Assembly (NCBI GenBank): GCA_034698045.1
Contig: JAQGAU010000752.1
Location: 1-24,320 of the forward strand
Length of the DNA stretch: 24,320 nt
Direction of reading: 5' to 3'
Source: Paramacrobiotus richtersi
Lineage: Eukaryota; Tardigrada; Eutardigrada; Parachela; Macrobiotidae
Notes under the pieces: model-generated
The model's input: the letters and a program-made list of their open reading frames with translations, nothing else
Database searches by the model: none
Told to the model about the DNA's origin: nothing
Shown: one piece after another, positions 1 to 10,090 of the stretch
How positions within the stretch are numbered: position 1 is the first letter of the stretch
Layout: each line of letters starts with the position of its first letter
Program-made: the position numbers and the translations under genes

Positions 1-1325
1 GTGAATAGGTTTTCCGCTGTAGATAGCATACGTACAACTGTCATTTGATAAACGAGTATCCAGTCGGCCAGAAATTTCGGCGGACGAATTAACGCTGGCG
101 GACAGCGTTTATCGTCATTGTAATACCACCAATAATAACTAAACAACGCGAATAGGGCATGCACCGCAGCAAGGACGAATATGCCGACAACAGAAATAAG
201 GGCGCGGATGCTCTTGGTGAGGGATGTCGACATCATGTGATATTGAATGGGAAACAGTATCGCCACAAATCGCTCGATACTGAAAGCCACCAAAATCCTA
301 CAGAGTGAATAAAGGGCTTGGTTAGTATAACGGTATTAGTGCTTTAATTTGATACTTTGACAGCGTAACTACCAATCGGAGCTCGTAACGAACATCTCCT
401 GCAGAAACTCATACGCGCCGGCAATCGCTGATACGAAGAAGTGTAATCTCGAACCTTCCGGCACTTCGCTCACTTCATATACGAACTGAAAAAACTGGGA
501 CCACCTGCATGAAAACTGAGAATTAGCGCATGTTGAATAAGTTTAAATCTTTTGATTCTACATGGGAGCAGTACGTATTATGTCGCCTGACTACTAAAAT
601 TTAACCACTAAAATTTAGCATAACAATGTATACTACTATTATATTAATATAATTATGACAAAATAGTTGGTGTTTGAAAGATTGTAATTCTGGAAACGTC
701 AAGCCAGCATCACTTGTATGATTTTGTGAGCTTATCGGTCAGCTCGCGTTTGTTTTGGTTTCCTATCTAAATTATTATGTTTAATGTATAACATATTTGA
801 AACAATTTAAATTGTGCTTAATTTGTGACAAGTAATATAGCCTATAGATTATGCAGTAGGATAACTTAAACAAGTAAGCCGGGTCGAGCTTGCTGTCGAA
901 CTGAACAAACTGCACAAAACTATTGATTATATCAAAATTTGTATAAACTGCAAAAGAGCTTCCGGTTGACGTGCATACATGAACACCAAATCGGAGACTG
1001 CCAGGGCCATAAGAAATATCCATTTGACACTTTGTATCACTTCTCGGGACAAGACAATCAGTGTCAGCGTGTTGCCGACGGTGCAGAGAAGCAACAGGAT
1101 TGGATAAGAAATCCATTGGATGTACTTGGCTGGATGAGTTGTTTGGAATGTCGTGTTCATTGTCAGGAATCCACACGAATCACTCTGATTCATCAGGGAT
1201 GAATTGTCCATAAACGGCTCCAGGTCCGCCCAACTTAAATTATACGCCAGAAAGTCGGCGCATGTGCGGACATTAAGTACCTCACCTTGGTCGACATCGG
1301 AATCATTTGAAGGATTATCCTCCAT
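1..1325 (-). CDS. Rhodopsin-like (class A) GPCR, 5' three exons, partial
   Basis: This is a seven-transmembrane G-protein-coupled receptor of the peptide-receptor type, acting at the plasma membrane. My spliced model is exon 1 at 1325-979, exon 2 at 504-373 and exon 3 from 297 running out of the window; both introns are phase 2 with GT...AG ends. The N-terminus has several N-glycosylation sequons (NDS, NLS, NSS, NQS, NTT). TM1 carries GNTLT, TM2 carries LAVSDLVF, and TM3 ends in SIERFVAILFPIQY, the E/DRY region. Exon 3 continues through TM4, the second extracellular loop (a Cys in KRCPP) and part of TM5. By counting from the Arg of ERF, the usual TM3 cysteine (3.25) appears to be Ala, which is odd for class A. 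TM6-7 and the stop lie outside. The ligand cannot be named; FMRFamide-like receptors are one possibility. Confidence 0.82.
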
Positions 1326-2411
1326 TCTACTCTGCTTTTCTAATTACCATAAAATATTCTCGCGTTTGACTGCTCATATGAACGCTGCAATATGATCTGT
1401 AAATTCGAGGTCTTCGTGGAAAGTGACAAACTATAAAAACCGCAAAAAAGCGTGCCTTGTTGACTGAAGAACAAAAATTTGACTAGAGGCTATCTAACCC
1501 CGCAGTGCAACAAAACCTCATATTCCATGATATTCGTACACTGCAGTACGGTGTTAGCAGTAGTTTTGCAGCTTTTGCGACGCCGGTATCTAAGCGCAAT
1601 GTTGCCATCTTTTCAGGTAAAAAGATGGACCATTTACTACAAGATCACGAGTTGTGCAGTGAAGCGTTGCTTTTCACCGTTGTTACTGACTTGGCTTTGT
1701 TGTAATTACAAGTCTATTATGATAATGCGGTAAAACGGCCGATACGAGCCTGCAATTTGTTCACACGTGCCACACAAAAATGCGAAATCAATTGCCTTGA
1801 GGCTTGAAGTAGGCGGTACTATATCGGCTTTGCACTGCAAAATTTCACACCACAGAAAAAGATTATCCCTACTGTTAAAAATCTGCCACGATATCGAGCT
1901 TCGCTGTCCCATAACATACTTTACAACTGAAAGCGAATTTATCATTTATAGTGCTATATTAGGTGTAAGCACCCGGGTTGTACATACAGCCAACATGTGC
2001 CGAGTTTTATCACTTTAGTGGAATTCTACGTCTAGAGCATATATGCAGCTTGGAGCCGGATGCCCCTGAGGGAAAAATCATAAAAAACAAACATTTTCCA
2101 TGCATTTTTCCGCTAAGACCGTTACTGGCAAACACATGTATGCTCATGATCATACTACTGCATTTTGCCTTTCCTAGCGACGATTAGCCGCTCTTATGAT
2201 AGCCGTCTCACATGAAAGTCGCTACAACAGCGGCAAGATTCGGCTAATTGTAAGCAGCACACTACACAAGCAGTAAGCGCTCTGACTCACACGATCAACG
2301 TTAACGCATAGGTACATAACAAATCATGGGTCATACAATACGATACCGCTCATTTTTGTCAACAAATAATTAATCACTCCAGACAAAAAGCGCACTGACA
2401 ATCAATACGAT
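1326..2411. other. Intergenic region with no supported gene
   Basis: Several short open frames (63-84 codons) occur on both strands here, but none shows a domain, a signal peptide, splice-linked continuation or similarity to the rest of the window. It holds the 5' region of the minus-strand GPCR and the distal upstream region of gene A. I see no repeat or RNA gene. Confidence 0.5.
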
Positions 2412-2418
2412 TATAAAA
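2412..2418 (+). promoter_or_regulatory. TATA box candidate of gene A
   Basis: TATAAAA lies about 150 nt upstream of the gene A start codon. It is the best TATA match between 2200 and 2565. Unlike the boxes of B, D and E, it is not preceded by the CCGGAACC element. Confidence 0.4.
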
Positions 2419-2565
2419 ACGATAGTTATTTGGATTGGATTCCAAGTCAATACAGTATCGCTTATCAGTTTCGAAGCCTTCTTATATTAGGAAAGATTCT
2501 CGTTTAATTATTTATGTTTTCGTGTATATCGATGTACTATACTGTTATTATTAGCTACCAACAAT

Positions 2566-3765
2566 ATGAAAAGTATTGGATTTATCGTTCTGGTACTGGG
2601 ATTTTCATGGGTTTTTTCCGCTGCCGTCACCGCATTTGAATCAGGTACGCTACCACATGCCATCAAAGTTTGTATGAGTCTGTAGTCAAATACTTTATGA
2701 ACAGAGCGAACAGAACGCGACGTCGGAGGCCGTCGCAGATACCGCCAGCGACCCGACGACGAGGACGACTGGGCGGACGATGATCGAGATGGTCGCTTCA
2801 GATCCAGAGATCGCCAGCGTTACCGAGACCGATCCGATGATTGGCCATCGCGCGGACGGCATAATGATGGTTTCCCGTATCCGAGTCAGCGGCTTCGGAA
2901 TGAGCAGCGGTTTGATCAACGCCAGGGTACCGGCCAAGCGGCCGCTGCGGGGGATGCCAGAGCCAAGAATGGGAACGTGATGAGTATCAATACGGCCAAT
3001 CAGCAGGCGAACCGGCGGGGCAGTATTCAGGATGCGGTTAGTGCCAATTCGGCGCAAGGGGATGAAGTGGCAGCGAATGGTGTTGCGCAAGTTAAAGGTG
3101 GATTTCAGGTACTGTGGTTATCAGCTATAAGCAAAACCAGTAAACTTTCCTGGAAGAAATCGTCAATAATTCAACTTTCCAATTACTGACATTGTAAAAC
3201 CGTTTTAAAGGGAAAATGAAGAACGTGATTAATGTTCTTTTGATCTCCTGTATCGTCGTATCGTTTTCTCCCACTTTATGTACACTTGAATTAGCGCGAA
3301 GCATCGGCAGATATTTCTGAAAATTGTTTATACCTCGGAGATTGTTAAGCTCTGGCTCGGGCAGAGTGGTATTTAACATTTAACTGCGGAAAATTTCGGT
3401 TAAGTGCAGTGTGGACCGAAACATTAACAACTTTTTATTTGTTACAGGGAAATAGTGGCAGACGACGCGGGAGTTCCAAAACTGGAAAAGGGCGCCAAAG
3501 TGACCGGTTCCGCCAAACCGAGGACTACCAACAAGGAACTGGTCAAGCAGCGGCCGCTGGCGACGCCAAAGCCCGTCAAGGAAATGTCATGAGCATTAAC
3601 CAGGCGAACCAGCAGTCAGATGCACAGGGAACGCGGCAGAGCGCCATCAGCGCTAATTCAGCTTCTGGTTCGGATATTAGCGCAGGTGGAGCGGCTCAAG
3701 CTGGTGGAAACTTTACCTCCGGAAGTAAAAAACAAAGTGGACATTCTCGGAGGCGGATTTTCTGA
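2566..3765 (+). CDS. Gene A: secreted Arg/Asp-rich protein with two Ala/Ser/Asn/Gln repeats
   Basis: My model has exons 2566-2644, 2705-3108 and 3448-3765 (introns phase 1 and phase 0, GT...AG), giving 266 residues. Residues 1-26 form a signal peptide (hydrophobic core FIVLVLGF). Residues 27-100 are a low-complexity Arg/Asp/Gln region without cysteine. Residues 101-161 and 191-250 are two copies of one ~60-residue repeat: GTGQAAAAGDA at the start, then NVMSIN-x-ANQQ, then SANSA and GVAQ/GAAQ. Each copy ends one exon or fills the next, so the phase-0 intron sits between the repeats. The tail is Ser/Arg-rich. It is the only intact copy of this type; 3'-end relics of the same gene lie before D and E. 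No known family is recognised. An extracellular structural protein is inferred from signal peptide plus composition. Confidence 0.8.
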
Positions 3766-3871
3766 ATCGTAATACATCAGCTGGTTTGCTAAGAACGTGT
3801 GCCTCCATGAAATCACAGTGCCGATTTTAGCTTTAACAGTGCTTTTGCTCCGGAAGTGGAACGGAAATTCT

Positions 3872-3877
3872 ATTAAA
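3872..3877 (+). terminator. Poly(A) signal candidate of gene A (ATTAAA)
   Basis: ATTAAA stands about 110 nt after the gene A stop codon and is followed by a T-rich stretch. It is the only near-canonical signal before the next promoter. Confidence 0.4.
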
Positions 3878-4077
3878 ATTTTTTTATTGTACATTCTGAC
3901 TGCCGAAACTCGTCAGTGACAAATTGCTCACCGAAAGTCATCGTAACTTAAGCATGTGAGCATGTTACAGTATGCAGATGCTCGTGCATGGACTGGTCAG
4001 ACCGTTAAAAGAAAGCTTTTACTTTTAAGCAGGATATGGCAGCCAGCACCATGTTGGCGAACAGTTTAGTACTGTGT

Positions 4078-4173
4078 CCTGAGGGATCAAAAAGATGAAC
4101 ACCATTAAGTACGTTTTTAATGTGTCTCATACGTACATAGCGTCAACAACCGGAACCGATTTGTCAATATAAG
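4078..4173 (+). promoter_or_regulatory. Promoter of copy B with conserved boxes and TATA
   Basis: The ordered elements are CCTGAGGG (4078-4085), TTTTTAATGTG, ACGTACA (4131-4137), CCGGAACC (4150-4157) and TATAAG (4168-4173). The same order is found upstream of D (9930-10026) and E (12419-12507), and in weaker form before C. CCGGAACC is 10 nt from TATAAG in both B and D. Confidence 0.65.
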
Positions 4174-4251
4174 GATACAGGTGTTGTGGCATCTGCACGG
4201 GCAGCGTTATCAGACTAGCATTTAGTCGGTCGAGCAGTACAAGTATCCATC

Positions 4252-5616
4252 ATGAAACAATGAGATTTTTTCATCGTTATCGTCACATGGCTCTTTGGAA
4301 CTGTCAGTATCACGTTTTCAGGTATCACTTAATCCTTATTTACAACGCTGATGTTGGCCAAAAACACCGCATTCGTTCGTACTGGTTCATTTTGCAGCTC
4401 CGAATGACGGTGATAAACTCGTACGATTAGTTCGCGACCTGAACTACCGTGACGCCATTTCCCGTCATGGCGGACGCTGCCGTCCACGTGAAACTGACGA
4501 TGCGGAAGACCAGCTGGATCGCCGACAGATCTTGAAATGCTGCCGCAAATACGGGAGTGACTTTTACGACCCCGAAGACGATGAATCCGTTTTTTAACGC
4601 CGCCGAAGACGTTACTGGCGGCAGTTCTGTCGACGCTACCGTCGCCCCACTTCCGAACCAGATGGGACGGAAGACGAAAGTGGTATAGACCAAGATGAGT
4701 GGGCGATCGATCCCAATAAAGGATTCCGGCTGCCGGGTTCTCGACCACGAAACAGCACCCCAAAAGCGGCCGCTATACCGCCTGCACAGAAAAGCGATAG
4801 GCTGGGAGGCGTTGATAATGACGATGGTACAGATGAGGGTAAACAGCAGGGAATAGGTCAATCTGCCGCTTTGGGGAATGCCGTGGTGGGGAAAGGAAGC
4901 GGCACCAGTATGAACCAATCGAATCAAAAGAACAATCCGTTTTGGAATATGCAGAGCGCTCTCAGCGCCAGTTCCGGAACAGGGAAAGATGTAGTGTTGG
5001 ATGGCGCGACCCAGACTAAAGGCGCTTATCAGGTTAACTCTTTATTTGGCAACAGCCATCAAAATCTCCAAAAGCTCGAGCATTGTAAAACCAAAAATTT
5101 GCACCACCATTTCAAACATTATAAACCATCCAAAATCATTAGACAAACCCTTAGAACCTTATCAGGTCGGTTTTATATTGGAATTCAGATAAGTATCTTC
5201 AAGATACTTAAGGAATCGTTTGGTACAGTTTCATTTTTACGCATTTTAATCATTAGTCCCTCCATAAATTAACGATGTCAATCACCGTAGCAATGTGCTT
5301 TACTGTTGTCTACATGTTCTACCTGTAATTTTGTAATATGCTTTCCCCGTTAATCGGACGAAATGTTGTACCGTAGAACGCACGGGGAGCTAGTAAAGGC
5401 ACAGCAGCAGCGGCCGGAAAAGTTGATGTCAAGGAAGGACAGGGTAATATTATCGTCAACAAAGCTGATCAGCAGGCGAACAAACGCGGTGTAATTACCT
5501 CATCCATCAATGCCGGATCCGTAACGGGAAATGCTGCCAGTGCTGGAGGTGCCGCCACTGCGGGCGGAGCCAATGTTCATCGGCCGACTACTACCGAGGA
5601 TGACCTGGAAGACTAG
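4252..5616 (+). pseudogene. Copy B: broken paralogue of D (four-Cys domain plus two repeats)
   Basis: The exon structure aligns with D: exon 1 at 4252-4321, exon 2 at 4398-5032, exon 3 at 5377-5616, with phase-1 and phase-0 introns and intact splice sites. The ancestral frame is broken twice. Codon 4 of the signal peptide is TGA (4261-4263), where the paralogues have TGG. A TAA occurs at 4595-4597 in the four-cysteine domain, beside an in-frame loss of about 13 codons that includes the conserved GRWRR. The rest is open: C-x18-C-C, the fourth Cys in RRRYWRQFC, a Gly/Ala/Asn/Gln repeat ending exon 2, and a second repeat plus acidic end (DDLED) in exon 3. An ATG at 4260 starts a different frame and does not rescue the signal peptide. 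Stop-codon reading could only be saved by two readthrough events, so I call it a pseudogene. Confidence 0.8.
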
Positions 5617-6252
5617 ACGCTCGCTGATATGACAGCGGTGCTACGTTTTGTTTTGATCAGTGTGACTGAAAACTGTGTTTTGTGAATCATGTTTTTATAT
5701 TTTTTTCATATTATTACAGGCCTTCTGACTGCGCAGGTAAAGCGGTATTGCTTATAAAAATAAATCTGATTTGGGCAGTCATTCCGATTATCGTTCTTTG
5801 TTCCGCTTTGGGGTGAACAACGTCTATGAGCATCACAGATTCACAGTGACGATACCCGTTCGGACAGCTATTTTTGCGATAAAATAAAAATGCGTTGGCA
5901 TTTTTATCATAGTAAATTCCGACGTTAAATGGTGAATTACTCACTGAAAACCGGGGTACACTGAATGTACATACGCACAGTTTACAGACGTTAATACGCA
6001 TTTTGTTGCACGTTATAAGAAAATCTTACGTTTTATACAGTCAGGTCCAAGCCACGATAGCGGACACGTGAACAAGGAGACTTCGCTTAATTTCAATTTT
6101 ACCAGGCAAATGCCACCACACAAGTGACACAACACAAAAGGTACAACGGCACATAGGACACACAAAACAACGTAAAGATTTACTCGAAAAGCAACCAGGA
6201 TCACCACAACGGTTAGTTGGTGAAACAACAACAACTTTGTTAAACTATGTAT
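5617..6252. other. Spacer between B and C, related to the spacers before D and E
   Basis: There is no supported gene. Around 5805-5960 the sequence aligns with the spacer upstream of E (about 12110-12260), sharing a TCCGCTTTGGGGT-like run, a TTTTTGCG...AAAATGAAA-like block and a CTGAACTCGTC/TGAATTACTC-like end. This supports duplication of the spacer together with the gene. Confidence 0.5.
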
Positions 6253-6357
6253 CCGGAGGGGTTAAAAACGTCTAAGACCGTAAATTATTGTTTTTTAATG
6301 TGCATGTCCTCCTGCGTACACACTGGCGGCAACCGGAACTGATTGAGTATATATAAA
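6253..6357 (+). promoter_or_regulatory. Promoter of gene C with diverged boxes and strong TATA
   Basis: Recognisable relatives of the B/D/E boxes occur in order: CCGGAGGG (6253-6260), TTTTTTAATGTG, GCGTACA (6314-6320), AACCGGAACT (6331-6340) and TATATATAAAA (6348-6357). The start codon is 60 nt further on. Confidence 0.6.
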
Positions 6358-6416
6358 ACTGCACAATGTTGTTGGTCTGCATGTGCAGAAGAATTTTTAC
6401 CTGGTCGTGCAATAAC

Positions 6417-6983
6417 ATGAAAAACTGGGAAATATTATTCGTTACCGTCGCATGGCTGTGTGGAGCGCTCAGTAGCACCTTTTCAGGTATTATACAATGT
6501 CCTCTTTAACCTGAAAGATTATGTTCATTTTACGTTGGTTATAATTTCACAGCTCCAAATAGCGGGGATAGTCTCATTCGATTAGTCCGCGATCGTGGCG
6601 ACTTTCATCGCCGTGGCGGACGTTGCCGTCCGCGTGACCTCGACGACGAGGACCAACTGGAACGGCGGACGATCTACAAATGTTGCCGTAGACACGGTAA
6701 TGATTACTACGATCCCGAAGAGGGACGCTGGCGACGCAGGCACCGGGATCACGACGACGATGAATCCCGGTATGAGCGCCGTCGAAGACACTTCTGGCGT
6801 CGATTCTGTCGACACTACCGTCGCCGCACTTCCCAGTCGGATGGGATGGAAGATGGACCTCGACGAGGAGTCGCAGACGAGAATGCGGGAGCAATGGGTA
6901 GCAATACAGGGCCACAAGGGATTAGCGGACCACAAACGGCCGCCGGATCACCGGCACAAAATAACGACGATGATGAAGAATAG
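6417..6983 (+). CDS. Gene C: short secreted four-cysteine basic/acidic protein
   Basis: Exon 1 is 6417-6486 and exon 2 is 6553-6983, with a 66-nt phase-1 intron, giving 166 residues. Residues 1-23 are a signal peptide (hydrophobic core ILFVTVAWLCGAL). The domain follows: GGRCRPRD with C48, KCC at 67-68, DYYDPEEGRWRRR, and an Arg/Trp cluster with the last Cys at about 109, so C-x18-C-C-x40-C. The tail is Gly/Pro/Gln-rich and ends NNDDDEE. Unlike D it has no repeat domain and no third exon; the DNA around its stop resembles the end of exon 3 of E, which suggests an internal deletion fused exon 2 to the last codons of exon 3. The frame is uninterrupted, and TATA and poly(A) signals are present, so it is probably functional. 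Function is unknown; the four cysteines suggest disulfides after secretion. Confidence 0.8.
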
Positions 6984-7045
6984 TCGGGCGCTTGATTGTA
7001 CCGTTTGACTGCGCTGTTGTATTTTGTTGTGATAAATGCACTTGA

Positions 7046-7051
7046 AATAAA
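7046..7051 (+). terminator. Poly(A) signal of gene C (AATAAA)
   Basis: A canonical AATAAA lies 63 nt after the stop codon of gene C. Confidence 0.6.
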
Positions 7052-7077
7052 TGCGGTCTTCTGAATGGTTTCGTATC

Positions 7078-7306
7078 ATTCTATGCATTCTGACAGCAAC
7101 GCAGAACAAATGAAAATCTATGCGGAAAATGATATGGTTTGCGGAACACATTCAACTTGGGCGTTTTGTAGTATACAGTAATTTTTGTTGTACCCTTACG
7201 ACATTCAATAACCAATTTACTGAAAATTCACAATATATTGCAGTTCACTTGTGAAAAACCTTTATATGAGTCAGGATACGGTGGATACCCGCAGGCGCCG
7301 GCAGTG
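7078..7306 (+). repeat. 3' flank of C, copied after D and E
   Basis: After the poly(A) signal there is a block also found after D (to 11486) and E (to 13563). Shared parts are a GCATTCTGACAGCAAC-like run and a GATACCC-CAGGCGCCGGCAGTG end (7292-7306). It is probably the downstream part of the duplicated unit and has no coding frame. Confidence 0.6.
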
Positions 7307-7620
7307 GTTTTCTGCCTTTGTTCTTTTTATTGAAGTATAGTATTATTTGGGATGATTGTAGTTAAAGCGTGATTTTTCACAACCGATCACGTGGCGTCAC
7401 AGGCCTACCCATGGTAAGAGCAGTTTTCGGTAGACCTCGTCTTGATTTACCGAACAAGATTCAAGTCATTAAAATCAGACGAAATGAACGATACTGCATG
7501 CACGGATTATTTTAAGTCGCCCCATATTTTCGATATAAAAAAAGACAACAGGTTTCGAAGTTTGATAGCGGGGCTTCAGTGTCTACGTACATCTGCTGGT
7601 GGGCCGCGCTTCCCCTTCTG

Positions 7621-8047
7621 TTCATGTCAAGAACTGCCCGGACGGGGAAAACGTCCGCTGGACACTCTTTCTCCACAACTCGCTAAAACCGTCTGGTGAG
7701 CCGAAACTCCGTCCGGTGTAAAGTTTCCCCAAGCTTGTTCCACGTAAGCCGTGTTCTGCTCATCAGAGTGTTCTGTAATAAGTCGGAGACTTTCCGCGAA
7801 GTGTACGGAAGTCGGTGAACAGTTTCGGCCGGTTGGACACTCTGGAGAGCAGTGTCCGGCTAAGCGCATACTCCGAGAAGTGTTAGGGTTAGGCTGAATA
7901 CAAGAAGGCATCTGCCAGTCGAAACTTTATAGTGGGCGAAATTTACGCCAGATGAAATTCCGGCCATCCGGACGGTTTTAGTGGTTGCGAGGAAAAGTGT
8001 CCGACGGATGTTTTGCCCGTCCGGACGGTTCTGGCAGTTTCACATGA
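7621..8047. mobile_element. Inverted-repeat (MITE or foldback type) element
   Basis: Two arms of roughly 100 nt face each other: about 7621-7730 and about 7933-8047. The reverse complement of the right arm reads ACTGCC, CGTCCGGACGGGCAAAAC, GGACACTTTTCCTC and CACTAAAACCGTCCGG in the same order as the left arm's ACTGCC, CGGACGGGGAAAAC, GGACACTCTTTCTCC and CGCTAAAACCGTCTGG. About 200 nt lie between the arms, and there is no transposase frame. Arm divergence suggests an old, non-autonomous element. Exact ends and target-site duplication cannot be set by eye; CATGT at the outer edge is shared by both ends. The element separates C from the membrane locus. Confidence 0.65.
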
Positions 8048-8340
8048 TCAAGCACGCAGAATAAAGTTCACGTAGCGGTATTGTCTACCCCGCTTTTGCA
8101 ATTCAACAAAACCGAAACAACTCCCTTGGTAATTAGCAATCGCACATATCAACATCCGGTAGTCATCAAATTGTCCAAAATTTTAAAACTCTGGTTAAGG
8201 TTGAAAAGCTTATGCACTGTTGTGTTATGCGGTGTTGAAATGTTTCGAACATCCTAACGCTCGCTGAATATCTAACCGCTGACTTGACCTTACTAACACA
8301 AGTTGCGTACTTCACGGATATCGGTATCAGCTTATCTCAG
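8048..8340. other. Spacer between inverted-repeat element and membrane locus
   Basis: There is no supported gene. An open frame runs from 8239 into the membrane locus, but no good acceptor or start codon lies inside it. Any 5' exon of that locus should be sought here. Confidence 0.4.
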
Positions 8341-9180
8341 CCGTTATGGGTCTGGGATGTGGCACTGGCCGTTCCTCTGACTGAAGTCCCCAAAATGCTG
8401 GAAGATTTAGTCATTATGCGTTTCTCCCTTCACAATTACCGTATGATGCTGGATGTACTGTCTGTTGAGCGAGACGCCATAAAGTTTGACGAATCGACAA
8501 GTTGATGCTACTTAACATCCTGGAGTTCAAGTTGGTCCATGCAGGGGAAAAGTCATTTTCCTGGATAGTTCTTCTTCCCTGTATAGTGCATGCCATCAGT
8601 ATTCTGCGACACATTCAGGGTTTCAGAACCGTTGCAGCCGGTTCCCTGCCGAAGGCTGTTCCGCTGTTGCTGGGCTTGGGGGTGGTGCTGTTTGTTCTAT
8701 TAATGTTTGTGGTTCGATTTCGCGATAAGGTGTGATAATCTCCGCAGTCCTTGGTTATATGTTTAGATGTAGGCGAGAAACAAAAAACATTGCATTGTTG
8801 TGGGTTCTCTTGCAGCTGGCCAGCTACTTGGATGACCTTTGGTTATACAGTATCCTGCAAGCTGACGCTTCATGTGTTCGTGGAAGCCGAAAGCTGCAGC
8901 AAAACGATCGATACCATAATACCCCACTACACCGTAGGGAAATTTTTCGTTATTGATGGAAATTTTGTAGCTGTGGTAAACTGCATATACGAGCGCGTAT
9001 GTATGTATGCAAGTACACACAAGGAAACGATTGATTTTATAGCTGGTGGGATTCTTTGCTACCTATGCACTGGTTATGAAGGAATTGCTGAAAGATTCGG
9101 AAGCACGATATGGTCATCAGAATACCTCTCATACAGTATCATGCACGGTTTTTCTCATAGCGCTGTCGATGTATATGTAA
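8341..9180 (+). CDS. Putative multi-pass membrane protein, incomplete exon model
   Basis: Four pieces look coding and are bounded by plausible splice sites. The first ends at 8500 (phase 1, a GT follows); an acceptor TATCTCAG before 8341 is possible. The second, 8545-8729, is phase 1 to 0 and carries two strong hydrophobic segments (SFSWIVLLPCIVHAISIL and VPLLLGLGVVLFVLLMFVV) before RFRDK and a GT. The third starts at 8816 after TTCTCTTGCAG (LASYLDDLWLYSIL). The last starts at 9043 after TTTTATAG (LVGFFATYALVMKELL, then TVFLIALSMY) and stops at 9178-9180. The join of the third and last pieces is unresolved, the first intron would be only 44 nt, and no start codon is found. A 206-codon frame over 8751-9371 crosses these sites and is less convincing. 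It could be a decayed chemoreceptor-like gene; the family is not recognised. Confidence 0.35.
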
Positions 9181-9328
9181 ACAGTGTATCATTTGTTATT
9201 CCTTCATCAGCTTTGAGTTGCAGCTTATTTGCTTCTTCTGCACGCTTGACTCATGATGTAGAGCCAGGTCCAGTTTACTGTAAGAGCTCGTGTGCCTGTG
9301 CAAGAAGGAGCGTTTTGATTGGCTCAGA

Positions 9329-9334
9329 AATAAA
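9329..9334 (+). terminator. Poly(A) signal candidate of membrane locus (AATAAA)
   Basis: A canonical AATAAA lies about 150 nt after the stop at 9178-9180. It supports a plus-strand transcript ending here. Confidence 0.45.
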
Positions 9335-9607
9335 TGTTAGAACAATAGAGGAGGCAAGCAGCTACCTATAAATTTATTACCTTCCAAGTTCCACCACAAT
9401 ACACCAATTCAGATAACTGCTATCTCGAGCATGTAGTAATCTGTGCGCTAGCGTTGTCACTGAGAAAGGAATAAACACTGGGATCTCAGCAGGCTAAAGT
9501 CAGCAGATGCTTATGAGTTGCAACGGGACCTTAACTCGGGACCTTAACAGAACTCGGCCTTAATCACGACCCGCGCCCCCGTGAGTGGAGCTGCGCCGCC
9601 GACAAGA

Positions 9608-9645
9608 GCTATTTTCACATCAGGAGGGCAAAAACAAAGTGTACA
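9608..9645 (+). pseudogene. Relic of the 3' end of an A-type gene before D
   Basis: The block TTCACATCAGGAGGGCAAAA followed by ACAAAGTGTACATT matches the last codons of gene A (3713-3745) and a second relic at 12030-12070. Downstream, the D spacer (9690-9780) aligns with the spacer after the second relic, so an A-type gene once stood upstream of D. Confidence 0.5.
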
Positions 9646-9929
9646 TTTGCTGCAAAGAGTGCACTGAATTCTATTACATCATTTATTGTGCTCTGAAGTG
9701 TGTGGGGCTCATGACATCATGGGGACGGGCGCCAATTCCGCGAGCTATTTTGCGGCGGACTGATATTCTGCTGTTAGTGAAAAATCACTCGTAATTAATT
9801 TTGAGTATCTATGAACAAACAGTGCGTGATATGCATGTACGTGGCATGCGTGACAGCTTGTACGTATTCGTTTTAAGCAACATGTGACAACCTACGTGGT
9901 AACAAAAAAGCTTCCGTTCGATGGTGTGA
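9646..9929. other. Spacer upstream of D
   Basis: No gene is seen. The part from about 9690 aligns in patches with the spacer before E (from about 12110), sharing CTCATGACATCA and TATTTTGCGGC-like runs. It is therefore part of the duplicated unit. Confidence 0.4.
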
Positions 9930-10026
9930 CCTGAGGGAACAAACAGAAGAAGACCGTTTATGATGGTTTTTAGTGTGTCTTCTACGTACATACCGACTAG
10001 CACCGGAACCGAACTATCGATATAAG
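9930..10026 (+). promoter_or_regulatory. Promoter of gene D with conserved boxes and TATA
   Basis: The ordered elements are CCTGAGGG (9930-9937), TTTTTAGTGTG, ACGTACA (9984-9990), CCGGAACC (10003-10010) and TATAAG (10021-10026). Spacing between the last two is 10 nt, as in B. Confidence 0.65.
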
Positions 10027-10090
10027 TTTTGTTTGCGTGCAACATTAACAGACTATCATTCTAGCGGCTGCTCGTGCTTTCAGGGTACCT

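Noticed and set aside
1326-2411. Several 63-84 codon frames as small genes
   Set aside because: No conserved motif, signal peptide or splice-linked partner; expected by chance in 1 kb.
8751-9371. 206-codon plus-strand open frame
   Set aside because: It reads across good splice acceptors at 8815, 9042 and 9210 and through compositionally non-protein-like stretches; the membrane segments are in other frames.
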